From: Promethearchaeota archaeon
GTDB lineage: Archaea > Asgardarchaeota > Lokiarchaeia > Sigyniarchaeales > SOKP01
Direction: 5' to 3'
Assembly (NCBI GenBank): GCA_011364975.1
Contig: RDOE01000005.1
Coordinates: 1 to 64,000 of the forward strand
Length of the DNA: 64,000 nt
Positions 54,294-63,455 of this stretch are shown one piece after another; position 1 is the first letter of the stretch, and each line of letters starts with the position of its first letter. Position numbers and translations under genes: made by a program. A model generated the notes under the pieces. It was not told where the DNA came from and searched no databases. It saw nothing but the letters and a program-made list of their open reading frames with translations.

Positions 54294-55544
54294 TTAAACT
54301 TGATGAACTTCTTCAATAGGAATTTTAATTTGTTCTTTAAAGCGATCTTTAGTAACACCATTAAGTAACCAAAATCCTACTATAGCCATCATACAAAGAA
54401 TACCTGCTAAATACCATACCCAATTTGGACCAAGGTGGTCCATGACTAATCCTGCGGCTAAGACCCCAAACAAATTTGGAATTGACCAATGGAATCCAAA
54501 AACAGCCATGTATCGTCCTCTCTTGTCTTCAGGAGCAAAAGAAGCTGCTGCACCCAAAGATACAGGAATCACAACCATCTCTCCTATGGTTAAGATAACC
54601 ATTGCTATATAAAAAAGATATGGGGCAGAGATAAAGCCATACATCCCAAATCCAATCATATAAAACAAAGTCCCAACTATCATCATCTTCATAGGGGCGT
54701 ATTTTGAAATTTTCTTAGTTATCCAAAATTGAAATACAACCACCATAAGCGCATTCAAACTTAGTAAAAAGCCAAAATTTTCAATCGGAAATCCATGAAC
54801 TTTATTTAAAAATACCGATAGTGTGCTATTTAACTGCATGTAGACTATTACTGTTATTGCAGAAACCGATAGAAATAATATATAGACCCGATCCTTTAAA
54901 ACTTCTTTATATCCAATAATAGTTTTAATTACTGTTTCTTCAGGTTTATTATCTTTAACTTGTGGTTTTGTTTCTGGAATTACAAAATATACAATCATTG
55001 CAGTAATTAAGCTACCCACTGCATCAGCAATAAATAAAAACAGATAAGACTGAGTTGCTAAAAATCCACCAAGAATAGGACCAATCGTGGCTGAAAGATT
55101 AACTGCCACCCGCAAAAGTCCAAAACCTTCTGCCTGTTTTTCCTTTGGAAGTAAATCAGCTACCATTGCTTGTCGGGCTGGACCTCCTAAATCACCCAAT
55201 ACTCCCAAAATTGAAGCGATAATGAAAAAAATATTCAAATCATTGATTAACCCCATTGCTATACTTCCTACTCCACTTGCAACCAAACCTAAAAGAAGCA
55301 TCGCACGACGTCCATATTTATCAGCTAAGGCACCTCCTATTCCACTACCGATTATGCTTCCTGCAGAAAATACCATAAATAGGAATCCTACTTGTGTCAT
55401 CCCCACTCCAAAATGATCGGTTATATACAACGCAAAAAAAGGGAATAATAGAAAACTTCCTAATCTATCTATGAAAGTCGCAAAAACGAGCACCTTAAAT
55501 GGGTTAGGATATTCGTGATAGGAATTTTTAATTTTAGAGAACAT
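54294..55544 (-). CDS. Major facilitator superfamily transporter
   Basis: The 416-residue protein has twelve predicted membrane helices. The loop 2-3 motif GGALADKYGRRAMLL is the classic MFS signature (G-x-x-x-D-x-x-G-R-R/K). The sequence DHFGVGMTQVGFLFMVFS in helix 1-2 is typical of the drug:H+ antiporter-like branch. The substrate is unknown; multidrug export or a metabolite is likely. It stands alone on the minus strand with a divergent acyl-CoA dehydrogenase upstream. Confidence 0.88.
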   Translation of the reverse strand: MFSKIKNSYHEYPNPFKVLVFATFIDRLGSFLLFPFFALYITDHFGVGMTQVGFLFMVFSAGSIIGSGIGGALADKYGRRAMLLLGLVASGVGSIAMGLINDLNIFFIIASILGVLGDLGGPARQAMVADLLPKEKQAEGFGLLRVAVNLSATIGPILGGFLATQSYLFLFIADAVGSLITAMIVYFVIPETKPQVKDNKPEETVIKTIIGYKEVLKDRVYILFLSVSAITVIVYMQLNSTLSVFLNKVHGFPIENFGFLLSLNALMVVVFQFWITKKISKYAPMKMMIVGTLFYMIGFGMYGFISAPYLFYIAMVILTIGEMVVIPVSLGAAASFAPEDKRGRYMAVFGFHWSIPNLFGVLAAGLVMDHLGPNWVWYLAGILCMMAIVGFWLLNGVTKDRFKEQIKIPIEEVHQV

Positions 55545-55773
55545 TTTTGAATCATCTAGTTATGGGAATCTCATGAGAATAGGATGAGATCTAATTTCAA
55601 AAATTTTATCATTTATGCTATCAATAAGAAAGATTAATCTAATTTATAGTTTAAAATCATGAACTTTAGCTGAAGTTTGAAAATTATCGTTAGAAATTTT
55701 TCACATATTATAATTTTTATTAGACTATTCATTACTAACTATCGAAAAGTATATTATTAAGGGAGATTCAAAA

Positions 55774-57018
55774 TTGTTTGATTACATTATAAGCGAAGAA
55801 GCTAAAAATATAAAGGAAGAGGTACGAGCATTTGTAAGAGAAGAAATTCCCCACACATTAATCAAGAAGATGGATAAAGAGGAAATAAATTATCCAATTG
55901 AATATTTACAAAAGCTTGGTAAACATAACCTTATAGGTTTACGATTTCCAAAAGAATTTGGTGGTCGAGGGTTAAATTGGGAATGTGAAGTTGTTGCACT
56001 TGAGGAAGTAGGCGTATTGGGAAGTTCATTACCATGTTTATATTCTTTGCCAATAATTACTGGAGAAGCTATGAATATGTTTGGCACTAAAGAACAAAAA
56101 TTAAATTATTTAAAACCAATGTGTGAAGGGAAGAAATATACTGCAGAAGCTTTAACAGAACCAAGAGGAGGTTCAGACTTTTTTGGAGCAACGTGTACCG
56201 CAGTTAAAAAAGGAGATTCTTACATATTAAATGGTGAAAAACGTTTTGTTGTAGGAGCTGAGGGTGCTGATTTCTTTTTAGTTTATGCTAAAACAAATCT
56301 CGATCCTAAAGCTGATCCTCGATCGGCACTTAGTCTTTTTATTGTTGATCGATGTGAAGGGGTTGAAACGGAATATATATACGGTTTATTAGGGACAAGA
56401 GGTGGAGGCGCAGGAAGATTAAAATTTGAGAATGTTAAAGTCCCCCAAGAAAACATCATTATGGGGGAAGGGAAGGGAGGTCAAATTTTTTATCAAATGA
56501 TGGTTCCTGAGCGTCTTACAACAGCAGCAGGTTCATTAGGCTCCGCAAGAACTTGTCTTCATATTGCAACTAAATATTCAACCAAGAGAAAAGCCTTTGG
56601 ACAAACAATAAAGAACTTTCAAGCAATTAATTTTAAAATTGCAGATAGCATAACTCTGTTAGATGCAGCAAGATCAATTGTACTTAATACTGCAAAAACA
56701 ATTGACAATGGGGCACCATCTGCATTACAACGAAGATTAGTTTCGGAATCAAAGAAGTTTTCTACTAAATCTTGTTGGAAAATTATAAATAACGCAATGC
56801 AAATAATGGGAGGCATCGGATATACTACCGTGTATCCAATTGAAAGGATACTTCGCGATTCAAGAATTGGAGAATTATGGACTGGAACAACAGAAATCAT
56901 GAATCTCATAATCCAACACGAGTACTATAAAGAGCTATTGAGCGAAAAATGGTTAGATCGTGATGTTGAAAAAGATGCAATTGATGCAGACCATGAGGAA
57001 GAAAAGCATTTTGGTTAA
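55774..57018 (+). CDS. Acyl-CoA dehydrogenase family protein
   Basis: The 414-residue flavoprotein has an N-terminal helical domain, middle beta domain (AEALTEPRGGSDFFGATCTA and NGEKRFVVGAEGADFF) and C-terminal helical bundle. The FAD segment is in QIMGGIGYT. The usual catalytic Glu of the EGT motif (MCAD-type, near residue 368) is Thr here (LWTGTTEI). A Glu in VPERLTTAAGSLG (near 245) corresponds in position to the catalytic Glu of isovaleryl-CoA dehydrogenase, so it may serve instead. Acyl substrate unknown. TTG start preceded by a GGGAGATT ribosome binding site. It precedes the convergent pfk, with one base between stop codons. Confidence 0.85.
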   Translation: MFDYIISEEAKNIKEEVRAFVREEIPHTLIKKMDKEEINYPIEYLQKLGKHNLIGLRFPKEFGGRGLNWECEVVALEEVGVLGSSLPCLYSLPIITGEAMNMFGTKEQKLNYLKPMCEGKKYTAEALTEPRGGSDFFGATCTAVKKGDSYILNGEKRFVVGAEGADFFLVYAKTNLDPKADPRSALSLFIVDRCEGVETEYIYGLLGTRGGGAGRLKFENVKVPQENIIMGEGKGGQIFYQMMVPERLTTAAGSLGSARTCLHIATKYSTKRKAFGQTIKNFQAINFKIADSITLLDAARSIVLNTAKTIDNGAPSALQRRLVSESKKFSTKSCWKIINNAMQIMGGIGYTTVYPIERILRDSRIGELWTGTTEIMNLIIQHEYYKELLSEKWLDRDVEKDAIDADHEEEKHFG

Positions 57019-57019
57019 A

Positions 57020-58168
57020 TTATTTCTGTTTAGAAAGATACCGAATTTTAACCAATAAATCTCTTAATTCCATTTTATCATTTTCAGCAGTGATATATTT
57101 CTTTTTTACTCCTTCTGACAATGGTACTGTTTTAATTTTATTTCCTTGTAATGACACCATATTTCCAAAATTGCCTTCAAGGACCATTTTCATCGCAGCT
57201 AAACCAAACCTTAAACCGAGAATTCGATCGAATGAATTTGGAGTACCTGCTCGCATTGTATGTCCTAAAACTACACTTCTACATTCAAATTCGACATCAT
57301 TTTTTTCAAATTCTTGTTTTAAATCATCCCTTAAATTTAATTCATCTACTATGATTTGAGAAATATTTAATTTTGCCAGTAGGGGATTACCAAAAGTATC
57401 TTTAGGTAATTTACTTATTGTTTCTTTTGATAGAGTTTTAAAATCTCTTTCTAATGACTTAAAATTGGGATAAGCGCCCTCAGAAGTAGCAATAATATGA
57501 TACGTGTATCCTGCATTAACCCTTTTCTTTAAAACATCGACAACATCTTTCTCGAAATCAAAAGGTGTTTCTGGAATTAAGATTATGTCCGCTCCAGCAG
57601 AGATACCACTATACATCGTTAAAAAACCAGCATCGCGTCCCATTACTTCTACTACGAAAACTCTTTGATGAGAACGAGCAGTTGAAGTTAAATTATCCAT
57701 CGCATTAGATGCCAATTGTACAGCACTCCAAAATCCAAATGTATAATGAGTTCCAGCTAGATCATTATCTATCGTTTTTGGACACCCTACTATCTTTGCA
57801 TTAGCGTGTTTATACATATAATCAGCCACTCCAAGTGTATCATCTCCTCCAATTGCGATTAGAGCATCAATACCTAACGCTTTAAACTGATTAGTTAACT
57901 CTTTAGCCTTTTCTTCTTTCGAAGTAGCCCCCTTAAAAGGGTTTGTTCTACTAGTATATAATAAGGTCCCTCCTTCTGTATGAAGGTCATCATGGTCAGC
58001 AATATTCAACAGAATTGTTTTATTTTCAATAAATCCTTTCCAACCTTTTAAAATACCAACGCATTGTACTCCTGCATCATAAGCTTTTAACATTATCCCA
58101 TAAATTACGGAATTTAGTCCCGGGCAGTCACCTCCGCCCGTTAAAATCCCCACCTTTTTTATATTCAT
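57020..58168 (-). CDS. Phosphofructokinase, probably pyrophosphate-dependent
   Basis: The enzyme phosphorylates fructose-6-phosphate to the 1,6-bisphosphate. ILTGGGDCPGLNSVI opens the protein, followed by IGGDDTLG (about residues 100-107) and CPKTIDNDLAGTHYTFG (about 127). The MGRDAGF motif completes the family. A GGDD sequence with Lys in KTIDND is the established mark of PPi-dependent enzymes; ATP enzymes have GGDG and a Gly. The family is bacterial-type, while classic archaeal glycolysis uses ADP-dependent kinases. 382 residues; ATG start. Confidence 0.85.
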   Translation of the reverse strand: MNIKKVGILTGGGDCPGLNSVIYGIMLKAYDAGVQCVGILKGWKGFIENKTILLNIADHDDLHTEGGTLLYTSRTNPFKGATSKEEKAKELTNQFKALGIDALIAIGGDDTLGVADYMYKHANAKIVGCPKTIDNDLAGTHYTFGFWSAVQLASNAMDNLTSTARSHQRVFVVEVMGRDAGFLTMYSGISAGADIILIPETPFDFEKDVVDVLKKRVNAGYTYHIIATSEGAYPNFKSLERDFKTLSKETISKLPKDTFGNPLLAKLNISQIIVDELNLRDDLKQEFEKNDVEFECRSVVLGHTMRAGTPNSFDRILGLRFGLAAMKMVLEGNFGNMVSLQGNKIKTVPLSEGVKKKYITAENDKMELRDLLVKIRYLSKQK

Positions 58169-58241
58169 CTTTATTCACTTTTAAATAATTGAATTAATAA
58201 TATTGAATTCTAATATAAAATAATTATTATATCTATGGCAA

Positions 58242-58817
58242 TTAGATATCATTAGAATTAACGGACTTTGATCGAATGAATTCATATTTTGATTCATTTT
58301 GAGGGATGATATAACTTCCTCCTCCCTCATCAGTAAGTTTGAGAGTTACTGGTAGTTCCCCTTTTTTAGCTTTAGCGATATTATCTAATAATTCTTGAAT
58401 TTCATTCTTCTCTGGGTCGTTAGTTTGAAGATTATCAAAATATATTAATACAGCGCTTTCAAATCGGTCTAAAATACCTTCAACATTAGTATAATAAAAA
58501 TTAGCACTCGGTCCTGGCTCTACCATAAGTTCTAATTCAGGAATTTCTAATTTTGCTATTGGAGATCGATAAATTTTAGATTTTAAATCCTCTTCATTTT
58601 CGATTTTTAATAATTTTATACCTGGTTCCATATTAGTAGTTAACGGGATAATATCATTATTGGTAAAATTGCAGTGATTGCATTCAAATTTAATAATTAG
58701 CATTTGATCTTTATCTGGCAATTCATAAACCGTCTTTTTTATAAATATTTTACCTTGTTTGCAACTTGGACAAATAAATGAAAATTCTTCTTCAGTTTCT
58801 TTAGATTTTTCTGACAT
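58242..58817 (-). CDS. ZPR1-type zinc-finger protein
   Basis: The archaeal form of eukaryotic ZPR1, which binds elongation factor 1A, has a single zinc finger (CPSC and CNHC, about 30 residues apart) and one ZPR1 beta domain. The zinc finger is followed by NNDIIPLTTNMEPGIKL; the segment RSPIAKLEIPELELMVEPG and ILDRFESAVL carry the conserved ZPR1 signature. 191 residues, about half the size of the eukaryotic protein with its two copies. It is the next gene downstream of the PorG promoter region on the opposite strand. Confidence 0.88.
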   Translation of the reverse strand: MSEKSKETEEEFSFICPSCKQGKIFIKKTVYELPDKDQMLIIKFECNHCNFTNNDIIPLTTNMEPGIKLLKIENEEDLKSKIYRSPIAKLEIPELELMVEPGPSANFYYTNVEGILDRFESAVLIYFDNLQTNDPEKNEIQELLDNIAKAKKGELPVTLKLTDEGGGSYIIPQNESKYEFIRSKSVNSNDI

Positions 58818-59085
58818 TTCGTACTATTCTTTGATAAAATATTTTAGTTTTAAATTCTTTTTCTACCTACAACTAATACGGCAATTTATGAGAGATAATT
58901 AATCAAATAGTTCATGACTATTAAACCACTTACTTATAAATTTTTTTAAGAAATTTTTAATTTAATGGTAATTAATTTACCTTAGTAGTTCACTTAAAGA
59001 TATTTTTAAAAGATTGCTCACGAGATTGCTTTATTATAATTTTATCATTCAAATATTTAGTCATTGACCTAAAAGTTGTTGAAAA

Positions 59086-59661
59086 TTGAAAAATAAAGGA
59101 ATTATCGAAATAACATTTCATGGGAGGGGTGGACAAACTGCTATTACAGCAAGTCAACTCCTCGCGCAAATGGCTTTCGAAAAAGGATTTAAAGATGCTA
59201 TAGCGATTCCTATTATAGGCGCAGAGCGAAGAGGTGCTCCAATTCAAGCTTTTACAAAACTTTCTGAAAATAAGCCTATTCGGACTTATGATAGTGTTGT
59301 CGATCCAGACTATATGGTAATTTTTGATACTTCACTATTACTTATGCCAGAAATAAAAGATACCATTAAAGATGGAGTAGTTTTGATTGTTAATAGTAGT
59401 AAATCTTTCGATACAAAGAAATTTGGAAATGATATTAAATTATTTATTGTTGATGCGACAGGTATCTGCATAACAAGAAATTTCATGCATTCAAGTGGTC
59501 CTATATTAAATATTCCCATGCTAGGGGCATTTGGAAAGATCACGGGATACTATGATCTTGGAATTATGGAAAAAGTGATAAAAAAAGAGTTTGGTGAAGC
59601 AAGATTAACCAAAAATATGAGCGTCGCAAAAGATGCTTATGATACAGTTAAGGAGGTTTAA
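59086..59661 (+). CDS. porG: Pyruvate:ferredoxin oxidoreductase gamma subunit
   Basis: This is the first gene of a porGDAB operon. The gamma subunit binds and positions the CoA part; ITFHGRGGQTAITASQLLAQMA at the start and RRGAPIQAFTKLSE are typical. 191 residues. TTG start. The next gene follows three bases after the stop. The four-subunit form is the standard archaeal enzyme, which converts pyruvate and CoA to acetyl-CoA, CO2 and reduced ferredoxin; other 2-oxoacids are possible. Confidence 0.93.
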   Translation: MKNKGIIEITFHGRGGQTAITASQLLAQMAFEKGFKDAIAIPIIGAERRGAPIQAFTKLSENKPIRTYDSVVDPDYMVIFDTSLLLMPEIKDTIKDGVVLIVNSSKSFDTKKFGNDIKLFIVDATGICITRNFMHSSGPILNIPMLGAFGKITGYYDLGIMEKVIKKEFGEARLTKNMSVAKDAYDTVKEV

Positions 59662-59663
59662 AT

Positions 59664-60029
59664 TTGTCAGAATTAGATACTGAAAAATGGAAAAAAATAA
59701 ATAAATCTCGTCAAGAACGTCCAAAAGTTCAAGAATATAAAAATTGGAAGGAATTACCTCCTATTCCGATCTCACTACCTATTGATGGTAGTATTGGAAC
59801 AACTGGAGATTGGAGAACTTTTAGACCGGTAATAAATGAAAATTGCAATAAGTGTGGTATATGTTGGATGTATTGTCCTGAAGGGACAATAAAAAAAAAA
59901 GAAGATGGTTCATTTGAAATAGATTTACGATATTGTAAAGGTTGTGGAATCTGTGCCAATGAATGCCCAACAAATAATATTGAAATGATAAGAGAAAGCG
60001 AGGAAAAAGATGACCCAGAGTCAGAATGA
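59664..60029 (+). CDS. porD: Pyruvate:ferredoxin oxidoreductase delta subunit (2[4Fe-4S] ferredoxin)
   Basis: The 121-residue electron-transfer subunit has two CxxCxxCxxxC clusters, CNKCGICWMYCPEG (about residues 56-69) and CKGCGICANECPTN (about 91-104). It relays electrons from the catalytic core to external ferredoxin. TTG start, GGAGGTT ribosome binding site just before it (59651-59657). Its last codons overlap porA by 20 bases, indicating translational coupling. Confidence 0.94.
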   Translation: MSELDTEKWKKINKSRQERPKVQEYKNWKELPPIPISLPIDGSIGTTGDWRTFRPVINENCNKCGICWMYCPEGTIKKKEDGSFEIDLRYCKGCGICANECPTNNIEMIRESEEKDDPESE

Positions 60030-61266
60030 TTTTATTCAAGAGAAAGAAACAATAATAATAAAGGGTAATGTTGCAGCAGCTTATGCTGCAAAATCAGCTC
60101 GAGTTCAAGTTATTAGTGCTTATCCTATCACCCCTCAAACTACAGTAGTTGAAAAATTATCGGAATTTGTTGATAATGGGGAGATGCCCGGAACACAGTA
60201 TATAAAAATGGAATCAGAGCATAGCGTATTAGCTTCAATTGTAGCAGCAAGTAAAGCAGGGACCCGTACCTTCACAGCAACTTCTGGTCAAGGCTTATTT
60301 TATATGCATGAAATGGTTCATTGGGCAGCAGGAGCAAGATTACCAATAGTTATGACAATTGCTTCCCGAGGTCCAGCACCCCCATGGAATATATGGGCAG
60401 ATTTTACGGATGTTATGAGTCAAAGAGATACAGGTTGGATTACATCTTTTTGTGCATCTCATCAGGAAATATATGACGAAGTATTAATGTCGTATAAACT
60501 TTGTGAAGATCCAGAGATTTTATTACCTAAATTTGTAGCCTATGGTGGATTTATTCTTTCTCATACATCTAAACCTGTAATTATTGAAGATCAAGAAAAA
60601 GTGGATCAATTTTTACCTCCTTTGCCCAGTGAAGAAGGGTGGCCTCATATTTGGATGGATCCTGATAGACCAATGATGTTCGGAAATCTTATCATGCCTT
60701 CTAGTTTCTATTATGAATTTAGAATGAAGATCCAAGATGCATTCTTAAAAGCTAAAGATAAAATTAAGCTTATTGCTAAAGAATTTGAAAAGCATTTTGG
60801 TAGAAGTTATGGTAATGGTCTAACTCAAGAATATAAACTTGATGATGCTGAGGTTATAATGGTAAACTATGGAGATTTGGCCTTACAGATGGAAGAAGCA
60901 ATTGATCAATTACGAGAGGAAGGATTCAAAGTGGGGATGTTAAAATTAAGACATTTTAGACCATTCCCGACAGAAGATCTAATTAAAATAGCCAAAAAGG
61001 TAAAATTAATTGGAGTAATAGATCGCGCAACTGCGTTTGGTTCTCAAACTGGTGGTCCGGTAAGTAGTGAAGTGAAAGCTGCACTTCAAGGAGTGAATGG
61101 GGCAGCAGAGATATTTCCTATTATTAATGGTTTAGGAGGTCGAGAAGTGACCTTGGAACAACAAAAAGAGCAATTAAAATTGTTAGTTAAATTAAATGAA
61201 ACTGGAGAGTTTCCTAAAAATTTATTGAACGGAACTCTCTGGGATGGATTACTAGAGGTAAAATAA
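60010..61266 (+). CDS. porA: Pyruvate:ferredoxin oxidoreductase alpha subunit
   Basis: The 418-residue subunit carries the substrate-binding and TPP-pyrimidine half: ISAYPITPQTTVVEKL (residues 35-50), ESEHSVLASIVAASKAG, TATSGQGLFYMHE and ASRGPAP, with the C-terminal transketolase-like domain ending FGSQTGGPVSSEV. It starts inside porD and is followed by porB after three bases. Strongly conserved; substrate specificity (pyruvate versus 2-oxoisovalerate) is inferred from the SGQG/GAR pattern and is likely pyruvate. Confidence 0.94.
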   Translation: MTQSQNDFIQEKETIIIKGNVAAAYAAKSARVQVISAYPITPQTTVVEKLSEFVDNGEMPGTQYIKMESEHSVLASIVAASKAGTRTFTATSGQGLFYMHEMVHWAAGARLPIVMTIASRGPAPPWNIWADFTDVMSQRDTGWITSFCASHQEIYDEVLMSYKLCEDPEILLPKFVAYGGFILSHTSKPVIIEDQEKVDQFLPPLPSEEGWPHIWMDPDRPMMFGNLIMPSSFYYEFRMKIQDAFLKAKDKIKLIAKEFEKHFGRSYGNGLTQEYKLDDAEVIMVNYGDLALQMEEAIDQLREEGFKVGMLKLRHFRPFPTEDLIKIAKKVKLIGVIDRATAFGSQTGGPVSSEVKAALQGVNGAAEIFPIINGLGGREVTLEQQKEQLKLLVKLNETGEFPKNLLNGTLWDGLLEVK

Positions 61267-61269
61267 AAA

Positions 61270-62205
61270 ATGACAACTATAAAGGAAGCTTTAGATTCAT
61301 GCCAAGAAGAGTATTTCCTTCCAGGAAATTCATGTTGTGCGGGATGTGGATTAGAATTAGCTTTAAGATGGGCAATGAAGGCTCTCGGGCCTAATACTGC
61401 GTTAATAACACCTGCTTCTTGCTTGAATGTAGTTATAGGACTATGGCCAAAGACAGCACCTAATTTTCCATTTACCAATATGGCATTTGCAGCAGGGGCT
61501 GCAGCAGCCACAGGCATGTCTGCTGCCTTTAAAGCAAAAGCATATCGTTTTCCTGGGAAGAAGTGGGAAAAAATGACGACAATTACCTTTGCAGGAGATG
61601 GTGGAACAGCAGATATTGGTATACAAGGTTTAAGTGGTGCAGCTGAGAGGAACTCGGATCAAATCTATGTATGTTATGATAATGAAGCATATATGAATAC
61701 CGGAATACAAAGATCCTCCAGTACTCCGCACGGTGCTATAACAACTACTACAACTCTAGGAAAAGATCGGTATAAAAAGAATCTACCAGCGATTATGGCG
61801 GCACATGAGATACCATACGTCGCTACATGTTCAATAAGTGAACCTTTAGATTTATATGATAAATTTAAGAAAGCAAAATCTATAGAAGGGTGTCGATATA
61901 TCCATATTCTTGCACCATGTCCTCCAGGATGGGGCTATGATTCAAATGAATCAATTGAATTAGCACGTCTTGCTGTTAAGACAGGAGCATGGATACTGTA
62001 TGAAGTCGAGAATGGGGTAGTAACGTTATCCAAGAGGAGTAAGTCGGTTCTTGATCCCGCTAAACGGATACCACTAATTGATTATCTTTCAAGACAGAAA
62101 AGATTTGCAAAATTATCAGAAAAAGATATGATTGAACTTCAAGAAGAGATAGATAGAAATTGGAAACATATCGCAAATCAATTAAGTTGCCAAGAGAAAT
62201 TATAA
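61270..62205 (+). CDS. porB: Pyruvate:ferredoxin oxidoreductase beta subunit
   Basis: The 311-residue TPP-binding subunit has the Cys ligands of a third cluster (CCAGCGLELALRW), the TPP motif GDGGTADIGIQGLSGAAERN and CYDNEAYMNTGIQRSS. It is the last gene of the operon; 48 bases later a gene for Sua5/TsaC begins on the same strand, perhaps on the same transcript. The set of four genes is complete. Confidence 0.95.
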   Translation: MTTIKEALDSCQEEYFLPGNSCCAGCGLELALRWAMKALGPNTALITPASCLNVVIGLWPKTAPNFPFTNMAFAAGAAAATGMSAAFKAKAYRFPGKKWEKMTTITFAGDGGTADIGIQGLSGAAERNSDQIYVCYDNEAYMNTGIQRSSSTPHGAITTTTTLGKDRYKKNLPAIMAAHEIPYVATCSISEPLDLYDKFKKAKSIEGCRYIHILAPCPPGWGYDSNESIELARLAVKTGAWILYEVENGVVTLSKRSKSVLDPAKRIPLIDYLSRQKRFAKLSEKDMIELQEEIDRNWKHIANQLSCQEKL

Positions 62206-62253
62206 ATTGGTAGAATTTTTTTAATTAAAAACTTCAATCTCAGTAGATTTTAT

Positions 62254-62916
62254 ATGGGTTTTTTAATCAAAGTCTCATCTAAAAAAATTGAAGAAATCCA
62301 ATATGTTCTAGATATTGCTTTAGAACAGATTGTAGAAGGAAAGATTATCGCCTTCCCAACGGATTCTGTTTATGGGATTGGGGGTGATCCAAAGAATCTA
62401 GATGTTATTGAAAAAATTTTTCAAATAAAATTTAGGGACAGATCGAAGGGTTTACTATTATTAGTGTACGATCTAGAAGAAGCAAAAAAAATTGCTGAAT
62501 TTAATGAAATGGCAGAGAAATTAGCGAATCATTTCTGGCCGGGTCAATTAACATTAATCTTAAAAAGAAAAATTCCAAATATAATTCCAGCAGAAGTAAC
62601 TGCATTTCAAGATACAATTGGAATTCGAGTTCCGAGTAATGAGATAATAAGAAATATCTTACTTCTTTTAAAGAAGCAGAACATTTTTGGAGGGCTTATC
62701 GGTACATCAGCGAATTATTCAAATGAACCGCCTGCTATTAGTGGAGATGAGATTGCGAAAAAATTTTTAACTCCTATTGACCTAATCATTGATGGGGGTA
62801 AATCAAAATCTAAGATACCAACAACCATTGTTGATTGTACGACTAATAAGCCGAAATTCCTTCGAATTGGGTTAATTTCAGAAGAAGAAATAATCAATAT
62901 ATTGAATCAGAACTAA
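62254..62916 (+). CDS. tsaC: Threonylcarbamoyl-AMP synthase (Sua5/TsaC)
   Basis: The enzyme makes the threonylcarbamoyl-AMP used for the t6A37 tRNA modification. The YrdC fold is visible: IIAFPTDSVYGIGGDP (about 29-44), KFRDRSKGLLLLV, FWPGQLTLILKRK, TIGIRVPSN, and GTSANYSNEPP. 220 residues, without the C-terminal Sua5 domain, so it is the short TsaC form. A KEOPS subunit gene (Cgi121) lies 0.5 kb further on the opposite strand, so the pathway's two halves are neighbours. Confidence 0.93.
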   Translation: MGFLIKVSSKKIEEIQYVLDIALEQIVEGKIIAFPTDSVYGIGGDPKNLDVIEKIFQIKFRDRSKGLLLLVYDLEEAKKIAEFNEMAEKLANHFWPGQLTLILKRKIPNIIPAEVTAFQDTIGIRVPSNEIIRNILLLLKKQNIFGGLIGTSANYSNEPPAISGDEIAKKFLTPIDLIIDGGKSKSKIPTTIVDCTTNKPKFLRIGLISEEEIINILNQN

Positions 62917-62936
62917 AATTATATGGTTAGCGTTTA

Positions 62937-63455
62937 ATGAATAATTTTAATTTATTAATATCTAGTTCTAGATATAATGAAACTAATGCAGGGGCAGAAT
63001 TATGGTTTACATTATTAATATGTGGGGACAAATATCCAATTATATCTAGTTTAGATTTTCCTGGTCTAATTACCGCAACAACTAATTTAAACAACAGGGA
63101 TATCCTTTCAAAAGTTAAGGAGATTCTGAGCAAAGATAAAAATTTTTTCAAATTCATATTGAAGATTGTCCCCATTGACCACGTTTGTGAAACCAATTTG
63201 AATTTTATAAAGGAATTTGTTAATTTTCATTATAGTCAATATATTCATGAAAATGATACTTTTCGAATTGATCTAAAAAGAAGGAAAAGTAAAATTATAG
63301 AGCGAAATTCTTTTATTAATACTATAGCGAACCTTATCAAGAACAAAGTTAATTTAGATTTTCCAGACAAAATAATAAGGTTTGAAATTTTAGGAAATAT
63401 GTCAGGAATATCATTTTTAAAACCAACTGACATTATCAATACAACAGAATTATAG
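62937..63455 (+). CDS. TAN1-like THUMP-domain tRNA acetylation factor
   Basis: The 172-residue product matches the TAN1 THUMP family, which recruits the acetyltransferase for ac4C at position 12 in tRNA-Leu and tRNA-Ser. Residues 1-40 (NFNLLISSSRYNETNAGAEL and GDKYPIISS), PGLITATTNLNNRDIL and the C-terminal NLDFPDKIIRFEILGNMSG run are the recognisable blocks. It begins 20 bases after tsaC. Its 3' end overlaps the stop of the convergent Cgi121 gene. Confidence 0.8.
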   Translation: MNNFNLLISSSRYNETNAGAELWFTLLICGDKYPIISSLDFPGLITATTNLNNRDILSKVKEILSKDKNFFKFILKIVPIDHVCETNLNFIKEFVNFHYSQYIHENDTFRIDLKRRKSKIIERNSFINTIANLIKNKVNLDFPDKIIRFEILGNMSGISFLKPTDIINTTEL

